DNA of 64,000 nucleotides from JBBQVS01 sp963792705 (GTDB taxonomy: Bacteria; Chloroflexota; Ktedonobacteria; Ktedonobacterales; Ktedonobacteraceae). The position numbers were made by a program, and so were the translations under genes. The stretch covers positions 62,001-126,000 of the forward strand of contig CAWBXD010000002.1 of assembly GCA_963792705.1 (NCBI GenBank), in the 5' to 3' direction. Under the pieces are notes generated by a model. It was not told the DNA's origin and searched no databases. It worked only from the letters and a program-made list of their open reading frames with translations. This document shows, piece by piece, positions 33,467 to 41,374 of the stretch. Position 1 is the first letter of the stretch, and each line of letters opens with the position of its first letter.

Positions 33467-35836
33467 CTAGTCAGATGTTAAGCCCTTTTCCTTGAGGACA
33501 TTCCACACTTTCCAGGGAGAGAGAGGCATATCAATGTGCCGCACACCGACATGAGCTAGCGCATCAACTACAGCATTCACAATTGCCTGTGGTGCTCCAA
33601 CAGTTGGTGACTCTCCAATACCTTTAGCTCCAATTGGATGATGTGGAGAAGGTGTAACTGTTCTATCAATCTCCCAGCTTGGTGTCTCCATTGAGGTAGG
33701 AATCAGGTAATCCTGGAAGTTTCCACCCTGGATATTTCCGTCAGCATCGAAGGTAAGCTCCTCGTACATTGCTGGTGCCAACCCTTGCGTCAGACCACCA
33801 TGTACCTGTCCCTCAACAATCATAGGATTGATGATTGTCCCACAATCATCAACCGCCATGAAGCGGCGAATATGCACCTGCCCTGTTCCACGATCAATAT
33901 CCACAACGCAGATGTACGCTCCAAATGGATATGTCAAATTGGGCGGATCGTAGTAGTTGACGGCCTCTAAACCTGGCTCCAAGTATGGAGGACAATTTGT
34001 GTAGGCAGCAAACGCGAGTTCCTGGATAGTTTTGCCCTTGCTTGGCGCGCCCTTCACAAAGAAGCGTCCTGGCTCCCACTCAAGGTCCTCTTCACCAACC
34101 TCTAAAAGGTATGCGGCAATCTTCTTCGCCTTCTCGCGTACTTTACGTGCCGCTAAAGCAGTTGCAGCACCTGCCACAGGCGTACTACGGCTTGCATATG
34201 TACCCAAACCATATGGGGCGGTATCGGTATCGCCATGTTCAATGTCGATATCATCCGGTGACATACCTAGTTCCGCCCCAATAATTTGCGCGAAGGTCGT
34301 CTCATGACCTTGACCTTGTGTTTGTGCGCCGATACGTGCCAGTGCCTTGCCCGTTGGATGGATACGAATTTCACAGCTATCAAACATCTGAATACCTGCG
34401 ATATCGAAGTGCTTGCCAGGACCAGCACCCACAATCTCGGTAAAGGTCGAGATACCAATACCCATCAATTCGCCGCGCGCACGCTTTTCTAGCTGCTCAC
34501 GACGCAGACTTTCGTAATCCACGTTTTTCATTGCTAGGCGCAACGACCCTTCGTAGTTACCACTATCAAAGGTCCAATCCAGGGCCGAACGATAGGGAAA
34601 CGCTTCAGGCTGAATAAAGTTCTGCAGGCGTAAATCCGCCGGGTCCTTGCCAATATCGTGCGCGAGCGTGTCCATCATGCGCTCGATCAAGTATGACGCT
34701 TCCGTTACACGAAATGAGCAACGATAAGCAATGCCACCAGGAGCTTTGTTAGTATGGACTGCATCAACATCCACAAAAGCATGCTTGAAATCATAGGAGC
34801 CAGTGCAGATGTGGAACAGGCCAGCAGGAAACTTCGTTGGCTGTGCGGCACCATCAAAGGCTCCATGATCCGCGAGTGTGTGAACACGTAAAGCATTCAC
34901 CTTGCCATCTTTATCTGCGGCAAGTTCCGCATGGATATGATAGTCACGCGCGAAACCAGTACTGCCAATATTCTCAGAGCGGTCTTCAATCCATTTCACG
35001 GGCTTGCCCGTTTTCAGCGAGGCAACAACCGCACAGACATAACCTGGATAGATCGGCACCTTGTTGCCAAACCCACCACCAACATCGGGCGAGATGACAC
35101 GAATACGATGCTCCGGCAGACCTGCAACAATAGCAAAAAGCGTTCGATGCACGTGAGGAGCTTGCGAGGTGAGCCAGATGGTTAGCTTGCCTGTTCCTTT
35201 GTGATAATCAGCAACACAACCACACGTCTCAATTGGTGCTGGATGGATACGTGGGATATACATATCCTGTTTGATAACCACGCCATTCGCCTCAGCCTCG
35301 ACAAAAGCTTCTTCAGTTCCAGCACGATCACCGACTTCCCAGTGATAAATCTGGTTTGTGGGTTGCTTATCTTTTTTGTCAGGACGCAACAGGGGTGCAT
35401 CCGCATCAAGAGCTTTTTTGGCGTCTATAACAACTTTTAATGGTTCGTAATCCACGTCAACTGCTTCGACACCATCGGCAGCGGCATAGCGACTGGTGGC
35501 GACAACGAAAGCAACCTCTTGCATCTGGAAATGCACACGATCAACGGCTAAAACAGCCTCCATATCGGCAGAAAGCGTGGGCATCCAGGCAAGTCCTGCC
35601 GCATCCAAGTCTTTCCCTGTGATAACCGCGACTACTCCTGGTACCTTCAACGCCTCGCTGATGTCAACATTTTTAATGAGGGCATGAGCATAGGGACTGC
35701 GTACAATATCGCCATATAACATCCCTGGTAACTGCACATCATCAACGTAATTGCCTTGCCCACGAATGAAACGCGCATCTTCCTTACGTTTAACAGGTTC
35801 ACCTAAAGCATGAGTCTTGTGTACTTCTGTTGACAT
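33467..35836 (-). CDS. coxL: Form I aerobic carbon monoxide dehydrogenase, large subunit
   Basis: A 789-residue molybdenum hydroxylase. The decisive active-site loop is AYRCSFR (residues 370-376), the form I signature in which the Cys carries the copper of the Mo-Cu centre. The cofactor loop DVGGGFGNKV, GQGHETTFAQ and the C-terminal GAKGIGES Glu are also present. It oxidises CO to CO2 with water. Its ATG overlaps the coxS stop (TAATG). The gene order coxM-coxS-coxL is that of form I operons. CoxD/E/F maturation genes are not adjacent, so they must be elsewhere. Confidence 0.95.
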   Translation of the reverse strand: MSTEVHKTHALGEPVKRKEDARFIRGQGNYVDDVQLPGMLYGDIVRSPYAHALIKNVDISEALKVPGVVAVITGKDLDAAGLAWMPTLSADMEAVLAVDRVHFQMQEVAFVVATSRYAAADGVEAVDVDYEPLKVVIDAKKALDADAPLLRPDKKDKQPTNQIYHWEVGDRAGTEEAFVEAEANGVVIKQDMYIPRIHPAPIETCGCVADYHKGTGKLTIWLTSQAPHVHRTLFAIVAGLPEHRIRVISPDVGGGFGNKVPIYPGYVCAVVASLKTGKPVKWIEDRSENIGSTGFARDYHIHAELAADKDGKVNALRVHTLADHGAFDGAAQPTKFPAGLFHICTGSYDFKHAFVDVDAVHTNKAPGGIAYRCSFRVTEASYLIERMMDTLAHDIGKDPADLRLQNFIQPEAFPYRSALDWTFDSGNYEGSLRLAMKNVDYESLRREQLEKRARGELMGIGISTFTEIVGAGPGKHFDIAGIQMFDSCEIRIHPTGKALARIGAQTQGQGHETTFAQIIGAELGMSPDDIDIEHGDTDTAPYGLGTYASRSTPVAGAATALAARKVREKAKKIAAYLLEVGEEDLEWEPGRFFVKGAPSKGKTIQELAFAAYTNCPPYLEPGLEAVNYYDPPNLTYPFGAYICVVDIDRGTGQVHIRRFMAVDDCGTIINPMIVEGQVHGGLTQGLAPAMYEELTFDADGNIQGGNFQDYLIPTSMETPSWEIDRTVTPSPHHPIGAKGIGESPTVGAPQAIVNAVVDALAHVGVRHIDMPLSPWKVWNVLKEKGLTSD

Positions 35837-36348
35837 TACTCGCCTCCTTCGGCACCACTGGTGACAAGCTTTTCCGCGCCTTGCATCTTCTCAGCCGCAT
35901 ATTGCACGGCTTTAACGATATTTACGTAACCAGTACAGCGGCAGAGATTGCCGGAGATGCCAACACGAATTTCGTGCTCACTTGGATTAGGATTACGGTT
36001 CAGGAGCGCAACACTTGCCATCATCATACCAGAGGTGCAGTAGCCGCACTGCAACGCATGCTTTTCATGAAAGCCTTCCTGAATAGGGTGAAGAATATCA
36101 TTCTGTTCCAATCCCTCGACGGTCGTAATTTCGCGTCCATCGGCTTGGACAGCAAACATGGTACATGATTTGGTTGCCTTGCCATCAACAAGAATAGTAC
36201 AGGCTCCGCAAGCGGACGTATCACACCCAATATGCGTACCCGTGAGACGCAAGCCATCGCGTATCCAATGAACCAGAAGTGTACGCGAGTCAACAGTGTC
36301 TTCGTACTGCATCCCGTTAATGGTCACATGAATCGTATGTTTGCTCAT
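35836..36348 (-). CDS. coxS: Form I CO dehydrogenase, small iron-sulfur subunit
   Basis: A 170-residue protein with the plant-type [2Fe-2S] Cys cluster (GCDTSACGACTILVDG, KSC) in the first half and the second [2Fe-2S] site (CGYC, then CRCTGY) in the helical half. It moves electrons from the molybdenum site to the FAD subunit. ATG 36348 is chosen because GGAGGGGAA precedes it, and it lies one base after the coxM stop. Confidence 0.95.
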   Translation of the reverse strand: MSKHTIHVTINGMQYEDTVDSRTLLVHWIRDGLRLTGTHIGCDTSACGACTILVDGKATKSCTMFAVQADGREITTVEGLEQNDILHPIQEGFHEKHALQCGYCTSGMMMASVALLNRNPNPSEHEIRVGISGNLCRCTGYVNIVKAVQYAAEKMQGAEKLVTSGAEGGE

Positions 36349-36349
36349 C

Positions 36350-37276
36350 TTATTCCCCTCCATTAGCACGGGCAAGTGCTTTATGTAACGCACGAACACA
36401 GAGTGTCCGTACCATCGCACGTTTGTATTCTGCAGGACCGCGAGTGTCGCTTGTCGGTTGTGATGCAGCGGCGGCAAGTTCTGCAGCCTTATGAATTGTA
36501 GCCTCGTCAAGCGGCTTTCCAAGTAAGAACTGCTCTGCCTCGCGCGCCTTAATAGGATGCGAACCTACATTTGTCAAACCAATACCAGCACTTGCGACGA
36601 CAGCATCACCATGCATCGCCATACGTCCATGTTCATCTAGTGATACATGACCGCCCATATCAAACGTGAGATAAACAGCAACGCCAGCAACAGCATAATC
36701 ACCGACTTTTCGCTCAAGCTTAAAATACGCACCACCACTATGCTCAGTAGGGGCTGGAATGCGAATCTCTGTGAGGATTTCGTTTTGTTGCAATGTTGTT
36801 TCAAAGGCCGAGTCAGTGAAGAAATCCTCAATGGTTATCACACGTTTGCCCTGTGATCCTTCAGCAACAACACTTGCACCTAATGCCAGCATTGTCGCAG
36901 GATGATCGTTCGCCGGGTCAGCGTGTACAAGATTGCCACCAATAGTAGCCCAGTTGCGTACAATAGGGTCTGCCACTCCTGTAGAAGTGTCAAGCAAAAT
37001 GGGGTAGCGATGGAGAATAAGTGGCGAATGGTCTAGCTCAGCTTCGCGCGTAAGCGCGCCAATGTGCAGTGTCCCATCCGTTTCCTGGACATATTCCAGG
37101 TCCTTGATGCGATTGATATCAATCAGCAATGATGGGCTAGCAAGACGGAATCGTAAAACGGGGATAAGACTGTGACCGCCAGCAAGGATTTTGGCTTCGT
37201 CGCCATGTTGTTCCAGTAGGGCAACAGCTTCTGGCACGCTGTTCGCTACTACATAGTCAAAGGAACCAGGAATCAA
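36350..37276 (-). CDS. coxM: Form I CO dehydrogenase, medium FAD subunit
   Basis: The FAD-binding subunit with AGGHSLIPVLRFRLASP and TIGGNLVHADPANDHPA, the two FAD loops of the family. A TTG at 37276 is the best start (308 residues, beginning LIPGSFDY) because GGAGGTG lies six bases upstream; the ATG at 37306 would add a stretch unlike the family. It is first in the coxMSL operon. The upstream region carries a composite inverted repeat. Confidence 0.9.
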   Translation of the reverse strand: MIPGSFDYVVANSVPEAVALLEQHGDEAKILAGGHSLIPVLRFRLASPSLLIDINRIKDLEYVQETDGTLHIGALTREAELDHSPLILHRYPILLDTSTGVADPIVRNWATIGGNLVHADPANDHPATMLALGASVVAEGSQGKRVITIEDFFTDSAFETTLQQNEILTEIRIPAPTEHSGGAYFKLERKVGDYAVAGVAVYLTFDMGGHVSLDEHGRMAMHGDAVVASAGIGLTNVGSHPIKAREAEQFLLGKPLDEATIHKAAELAAAASQPTSDTRGPAEYKRAMVRTLCVRALHKALARANGGE

Positions 37277-37336
37277 GATACACCTCCAACAGTCGTTGAC
37301 GCGCACTTTCTGCGCTTCATTGAAATAGACGCCAAG

Positions 37337-37375
37337 CTATTCTTGTAGACGACCTACCATAGGTCGCCCGAATAG
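37337..37375. promoter_or_regulatory. Composite inverted repeat upstream of coxM
   Basis: CGACCTA and TAGGTCG (37350-37366) are perfect arms around CCA. They are nested in outer arms CTATTC (37337) and GAATAG (37370). It lies about 60 bases upstream of the coxM start, where an operator of a CO- or stress-responsive regulator would sit. The regulator is unknown; the two-component pair at 37526-39507 is the nearest candidate. Confidence 0.45.
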
Positions 37376-37495
37376 TACACTGATAGGGAGGAATGCGTAT
37401 TGAGTAGAGTGTGCAGACTCTACCTCATCCAAGTATAGCTTCTATTAATGCAAAATATTACCTCCTTTCGTAGGTAATTTGTAACCTTATGAAAA

Positions 37496-37526
37496 GAACA
37501 GTGAGACCGCAAGGGTCTCACTGTTC
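37496..37526 (-). terminator. Intrinsic terminator after the response regulator gene
   Basis: GAACAGTGAGACC and GGTCTCACTGTTC pair around five bases. Read on the minus strand, TTTTC follows. It begins at the TAG stop of the response regulator. Confidence 0.75.
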
Positions 37527-38152
37527 TACAACCAGCCTTGTTTGACAGCGACCATCACCGCTTCGGTACAATTCTTCACGCCCAGATGATGCAAAATTTC
37601 TTGTACATATCCTTTGACAGTATTCTCACTCAAATAGAGCTGCAAACCAATTTCACGACTGGAAAGTCCTTGTGCCACAAGGCGCACTATTACAAGTTGT
37701 TGAGCACTTAATGTGCTTACTTGCTGTTTTACATTTGCCTGTGAGTGTGTTGGCATCAAAGCGGCGGTTTTGAGGTCTATTGTAGCTTCCCCTCGTGCAA
37801 CGGCGCGAATCGAGCGTTTGAGGTCAAAACGTTCAACATCTTTAATGATGAAGCCCTTTGCTCCCGCCTGTATACATTGAGCCATCAGTCGTTCATCGGC
37901 GAATGTTGTAAGAATAATCACCCCTATCTTGGGAAATTGCTGACTAAGTGTTTGACATACCTCAACACCACTCATATCAGGAAGGCGAAGATCGAGTAAA
38001 ACTAGATCAGGATGTAGTCGCTCTGCCATTTCTAAGGCTTGCCGCCCATTAGCAGCACCACCAACAATCTCAAAATCGGGTTCTGTTATCAGCATAGCTT
38101 TGAGTCCCTCACGGACCATTTCATGATCGTCAATGATCAGCAAGCGCGTCAT
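37526..38152 (-). CDS. NarL/LuxR-type response regulator
   Basis: A receiver domain (1-120) with the phospho-acceptor Asp in LVLLDLRLPDMSG (about residue 54), followed by a LuxR-type helix-turn-helix (about 145-205, LVAQGLSSREIGLQLYLSENTVKGYV). Its ATG overlaps the histidine kinase stop, so the two form a pair. Its location directly upstream of the cox operon on the same strand suggests, but does not prove, control of CO oxidation. Confidence 0.92.
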   Translation of the reverse strand: MTRLLIIDDHEMVREGLKAMLITEPDFEIVGGAANGRQALEMAERLHPDLVLLDLRLPDMSGVEVCQTLSQQFPKIGVIILTTFADERLMAQCIQAGAKGFIIKDVERFDLKRSIRAVARGEATIDLKTAALMPTHSQANVKQQVSTLSAQQLVIVRLVAQGLSSREIGLQLYLSENTVKGYVQEILHHLGVKNCTEAVMVAVKQGWL

Positions 38153-39507
38153 AACGGCAATACCACCTTTACAATTAATCCACCCTCTTCACCATTTTGC
38201 AGCGTAAATTGTCCTCCAAGTTCCTCTACACGGTGCTTCATTCCCTTCAAACCGAGATGCATAGGAGCATTCTGGTAGCTTTGAAGCACTTGTTCCGATA
38301 GCCCGACCCCATTGTCCTGTACAACAAGCACAGCCTGTTCACGTGTTACCCTGATGGTCACAATCACAATTGTAGCCTGTGCGTGGCGACGCGCATTTGA
38401 TAGGGCTTCCTGAGTAACTAAGAGTAATGTTTTTTCCATCTGTGCGGTTGGAGGTGTTACCCATTCAGCAACCACAAGGTCTGCCTCTAGTACCGATGTT
38501 TCACGCAAATCGCGAATTAAAGCATACAGCATTTTCACCAGACTATCCTCGGGTAGTTCCGCCGAGGACAGAGCAAAGATGGCGTCACGTACCTGAGCAG
38601 CTCCCAACGAGGCAAGTTGTTGAATCGTCTGTAGTGGAGGAATCAACGAAGCATCAGCATTACTGTGCTCTTTTATCCAATCAGCTTTCAGTCCAATAGT
38701 AAACAGCGTCTGTTGCACACGGTCGTGCAGTTCCTGCGCGATACGACTGCGTTCATCTGCTAACATTTGACGTTTTTGTGCCTCGGTTAACTCATGATAC
38801 AGGTGCTGTAAGTTTGTCGCATACCTACTCAACTCTTCATTCCGTCGCTCAAGTTCTGCGGTACGATCATGCACTTCACGTTCAAGTTGTGTGGCATGTT
38901 CTTCCAGAACACGACGCTCACGAGCAACAAGCTGTACATTATGTATAGCTACCGCTGCTTGAGCACTTAGCGACTCAATAAGTTCAAAGTGGCGTGTACT
39001 AAAACGCCCCGGACGCGTATCTCCTATTAGAAAGGCTCCCAGGATAGCCCCTTCACGAGTACGCAACTGCACTCCTAAGAAGCTCCGCACGGGAATATGT
39101 CCGGTAGGAACGCCAACATACCGCTTATCTTTGGGTACATCATTAACGATAATTGACGAGCCTTCCCAAAAAACGGGTTGTAGAAGTCCAATACCCTCAA
39201 CAGGCCCCATACGTCGAAAGTGTGCCGCGATACGCTCAGTTGCGCCGGAAATGGCGGCAAGGTTGAAGCTAACCTTGTTCGCAGACAGAGTATCGTCTTG
39301 CCCTACAATCTCTGGTATCAAGAAAAAAGCGGCATATTGAGCGGCTGTAACTTTGCGAGCAGCATCTGTAATCATTTGCAAGAGTCGTTGTAAATCGAAT
39401 TCGGAGGTCAGCGCGATAGCGATTCGGTTCAGTTGTGCCAATTCTTCCGCCTGTTGTTGAAGGCTTGCAATGAGTTGTGCGCGACTCTCGTCAGTGGTCT
39501 GAGTCAT
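38149..39507 (-). CDS. GAF-domain sensor histidine kinase (NarX/LiaS-type HisKA_3)
   Basis: A soluble kinase of 452 residues. After an N-terminal helix, a GAF domain (about 30-185) is followed by a coiled coil (about 195-245). The dimerisation domain has the phospho-acceptor His in RIAQELHDRVQQTLFTIGLK, and the C-terminal ATPase has VVQDNGVGLSE and LGLKGMKHRVEELGG. No membrane segment is visible, so it senses a cytoplasmic signal through GAF. GAF and related haem-binding sensors can detect gases, but a haem ligand cannot be assigned from sequence. Confidence 0.92.
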   Translation of the reverse strand: MTQTTDESRAQLIASLQQQAEELAQLNRIAIALTSEFDLQRLLQMITDAARKVTAAQYAAFFLIPEIVGQDDTLSANKVSFNLAAISGATERIAAHFRRMGPVEGIGLLQPVFWEGSSIIVNDVPKDKRYVGVPTGHIPVRSFLGVQLRTREGAILGAFLIGDTRPGRFSTRHFELIESLSAQAAVAIHNVQLVARERRVLEEHATQLEREVHDRTAELERRNEELSRYATNLQHLYHELTEAQKRQMLADERSRIAQELHDRVQQTLFTIGLKADWIKEHSNADASLIPPLQTIQQLASLGAAQVRDAIFALSSAELPEDSLVKMLYALIRDLRETSVLEADLVVAEWVTPPTAQMEKTLLLVTQEALSNARRHAQATIVIVTIRVTREQAVLVVQDNGVGLSEQVLQSYQNAPMHLGLKGMKHRVEELGGQFTLQNGEEGGLIVKVVLPL

Positions 39508-39597
39508 AAAATGTGTACTCCGTCATTGAGCAACACAATCACGAGTAACATGTAGAAGCTATAATTATCCTGTTTCACAAATTGGTACAGATTATCT

Positions 39598-39666
39598 GTA
39601 GGGACCGCTTGATCGCGTCCTCGTGGCAATCCACCGCCGACAAGGACGCGATCAAGCGGTCCCTAC
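39598..39666. repeat. Dispersed palindromic repeat, copy 2
   Basis: Perfect 24-base arms (39598-39621 and 39643-39666) with ends GTAGGGACCGCTTGATCGCG and its mirror enclose a 21-base loop CGTGGCAATCCACCGCCGAC plus A. The loop is identical to that of the copy at 48501-48570. Confidence 0.9.
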
Positions 39667-39775
39667 AACGGATCTCTCCGCATTCTTTCATCAAACAGCA
39701 TCATTACGCCCTATTGATGTTGATCATTGAAACGAGGACGTAATGAATTATAGCTTCTACGTTCGTCAAAATGAT

Positions 39776-41146
39776 CTACACAACTTGTGGCAGCCTCTCC
39801 TGTGCGGCGGCTACTGCCTCTGCTGGATACTCATAATCCTGCAACTTACCTGCGAAATAGCTATCGTAGGCAGCCATATCCAGGAAACCATTGCCACAAA
39901 GATTGAAGAGAATCACACGCTCACGGCCCTCTTCCTTTGCCGTGAGTGCCTCATCAATCGCGGCACGCACCGCGTGACCAGCCTCGGGAGCTGGCACAAT
40001 ACCTTCACTACGCGCAAACATAACTGCTGCCGCAAAGACGGGGTTTTGATGGTAGGCTTTCGCCTCAATAATACCTTCGTGGTGCAGTTGCGAAACAAGA
40101 GGTGACATGCCATGATAGCGCAAACCACCAGAGTGAATGGCTGGCGGCATAAAGTCATGACCAAGCGTATGCATCTTCATCAGTGGCGTCATGCCAATAG
40201 TATCGCCAAAATCATAGGCATATATACCCTTCGTCAGGCTAGGACACGCCATTGGTTCTGCCGCCAGAAAACGTGTTTTCAAGCCCTTACGCAAAGACTC
40301 ACCAATGAAAGGGAAAGCCATGCCTGAAAAGTTACTTCCACCACCAATACAACCAACAACGACATCGGGATAATCGCCAGCTAACGCCATTTGCAGCAGT
40401 GCTTCCTCGCCAATCACCGTTTGATGCAACATAACATGGTTAAGCACACTTCCGAGCGCATATTTGGTTGTACCACCACTTTTTGCCGCAACCTCTACTG
40501 CCTCGCTAATAGCAATACCCAGGCTACCCATGTTCTCCGAGTCTTTTGCGAGAATACTGCGTCCAGCGTCTGTCAAATTGGATGGGCTGGCATGAACACT
40601 CGCGCCATAGGTCTGCATCATCGACCTTCTGTAAGGTTTTTGCTCATAGCTTACCTTGACCATAAAGATCTCGACTTCTACACCAAAGAATGCACCTGCC
40701 ATCGCTAAGGCAGATCCCCATTGTCCTGCGCCTGTCTCGGTTGATAACTTCTTGACGCCTTCCTCCTTGTTGTAAAAAGCTTGTGGCACAGAGGTATTTG
40801 GCTTATGACTACCAACTGGACTTACCCCTTCATATTTGTAATAGATGCGAGCAGGAGTGTCGAGTGCTTTCTCTAGCCGCCTCGCACGATACAATGGGCT
40901 AGGTCGCCACTGAGCATAGACACTCCGAACAGGGGACGGTATCTCGATATAACGCTCGGTGCTCACTTCCTGCTGAATCAGAGCTATAGGGAAGAGTGGA
41001 GCCAAATCGTCAGCCGTGACAGGCTGCTTCGTGCCAGGATGGAGTGTAGGTGTAGGAGGATTTGGCATGTCAGCTACAATGTTGTACCAAGCGCGAGGCA
41101 TCTCGTTCTCGCTCAAAAGGTATTTCGTGTGAATGTTATCAGGCAT
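39776..41146 (-). CDS. Tryptophan synthase beta chain-like protein, TrpB2 type
   Basis: A 456-residue PLP enzyme, longer than TrpB1 as expected for TrpB2. The PLP Lys is in GSHKPNTS, the active-site region is STETGAGQWGSALAMAG, and the phosphate loop is CIGGGSNFSG. TrpB2 proteins make tryptophan from indole and serine without the alpha subunit. It is transcribed away from a tryptophan/anthranilate degradation operon with which it shares a control region, so indole salvage and tryptophan catabolism may be co-regulated. Its own promoter is visible at 41224-41252. Confidence 0.9.
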   Translation of the reverse strand: MPDNIHTKYLLSENEMPRAWYNIVADMPNPPTPTLHPGTKQPVTADDLAPLFPIALIQQEVSTERYIEIPSPVRSVYAQWRPSPLYRARRLEKALDTPARIYYKYEGVSPVGSHKPNTSVPQAFYNKEEGVKKLSTETGAGQWGSALAMAGAFFGVEVEIFMVKVSYEQKPYRRSMMQTYGASVHASPSNLTDAGRSILAKDSENMGSLGIAISEAVEVAAKSGGTTKYALGSVLNHVMLHQTVIGEEALLQMALAGDYPDVVVGCIGGGSNFSGMAFPFIGESLRKGLKTRFLAAEPMACPSLTKGIYAYDFGDTIGMTPLMKMHTLGHDFMPPAIHSGGLRYHGMSPLVSQLHHEGIIEAKAYHQNPVFAAAVMFARSEGIVPAPEAGHAVRAAIDEALTAKEEGRERVILFNLCGNGFLDMAAYDSYFAGKLQDYEYPAEAVAAAQERLPQVV

Positions 41147-41223
41147 GGTTCACTCCTCTTGTGTAATACAAATATATACAAACAAAGGGGAAAATATGTC
41201 TTTAGCCCAAGAGCTATTACGCA

Positions 41224-41252
41224 ACGGTATGATATTTGTGTTACATTGTCAA
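41224..41252 (-). promoter_or_regulatory. Promoter of the TrpB2 gene
   Basis: On the minus strand TTGACA (41252-41247) is followed after 17 bases by TACCGT (41229-41224). The -35 is consensus, the -10 weak. Confidence 0.45.
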
Positions 41253-41286
41253 GCTCTTTGCTCGTACAAAATCTTGCTTGCAATGT
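41243..41286. promoter_or_regulatory. Candidate operator shared by TrpB2 and the anthranilate operon
   Basis: ACATTGTCAAGC (41243-41254) is mirrored by GCTTGCAATGT (41276-41286), with one extra base in the first arm. The repeat overlaps the leftward -35 and abuts the rightward -35. The MarR protein at 43781-44332 is the obvious candidate ligand. Confidence 0.45.
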
Positions 41287-41288
41287 AC

Positions 41289-41317
41289 TTGACATTTAAA
41301 ATATTTCAATCTAAACT
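41289..41317 (+). promoter_or_regulatory. Promoter of the anthraniloyl-CoA degradation operon
   Basis: TTGACA (41289-41294) and TAAACT (41312-41317) are spaced by 17 bases, 58 bases upstream of the start codon. Confidence 0.6.
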
Positions 41318-41374
41318 ATTAGCAATGACGAATGTGATTGTAGGGTGTTTCCACTATTTTAAGGAGCATTTCCC

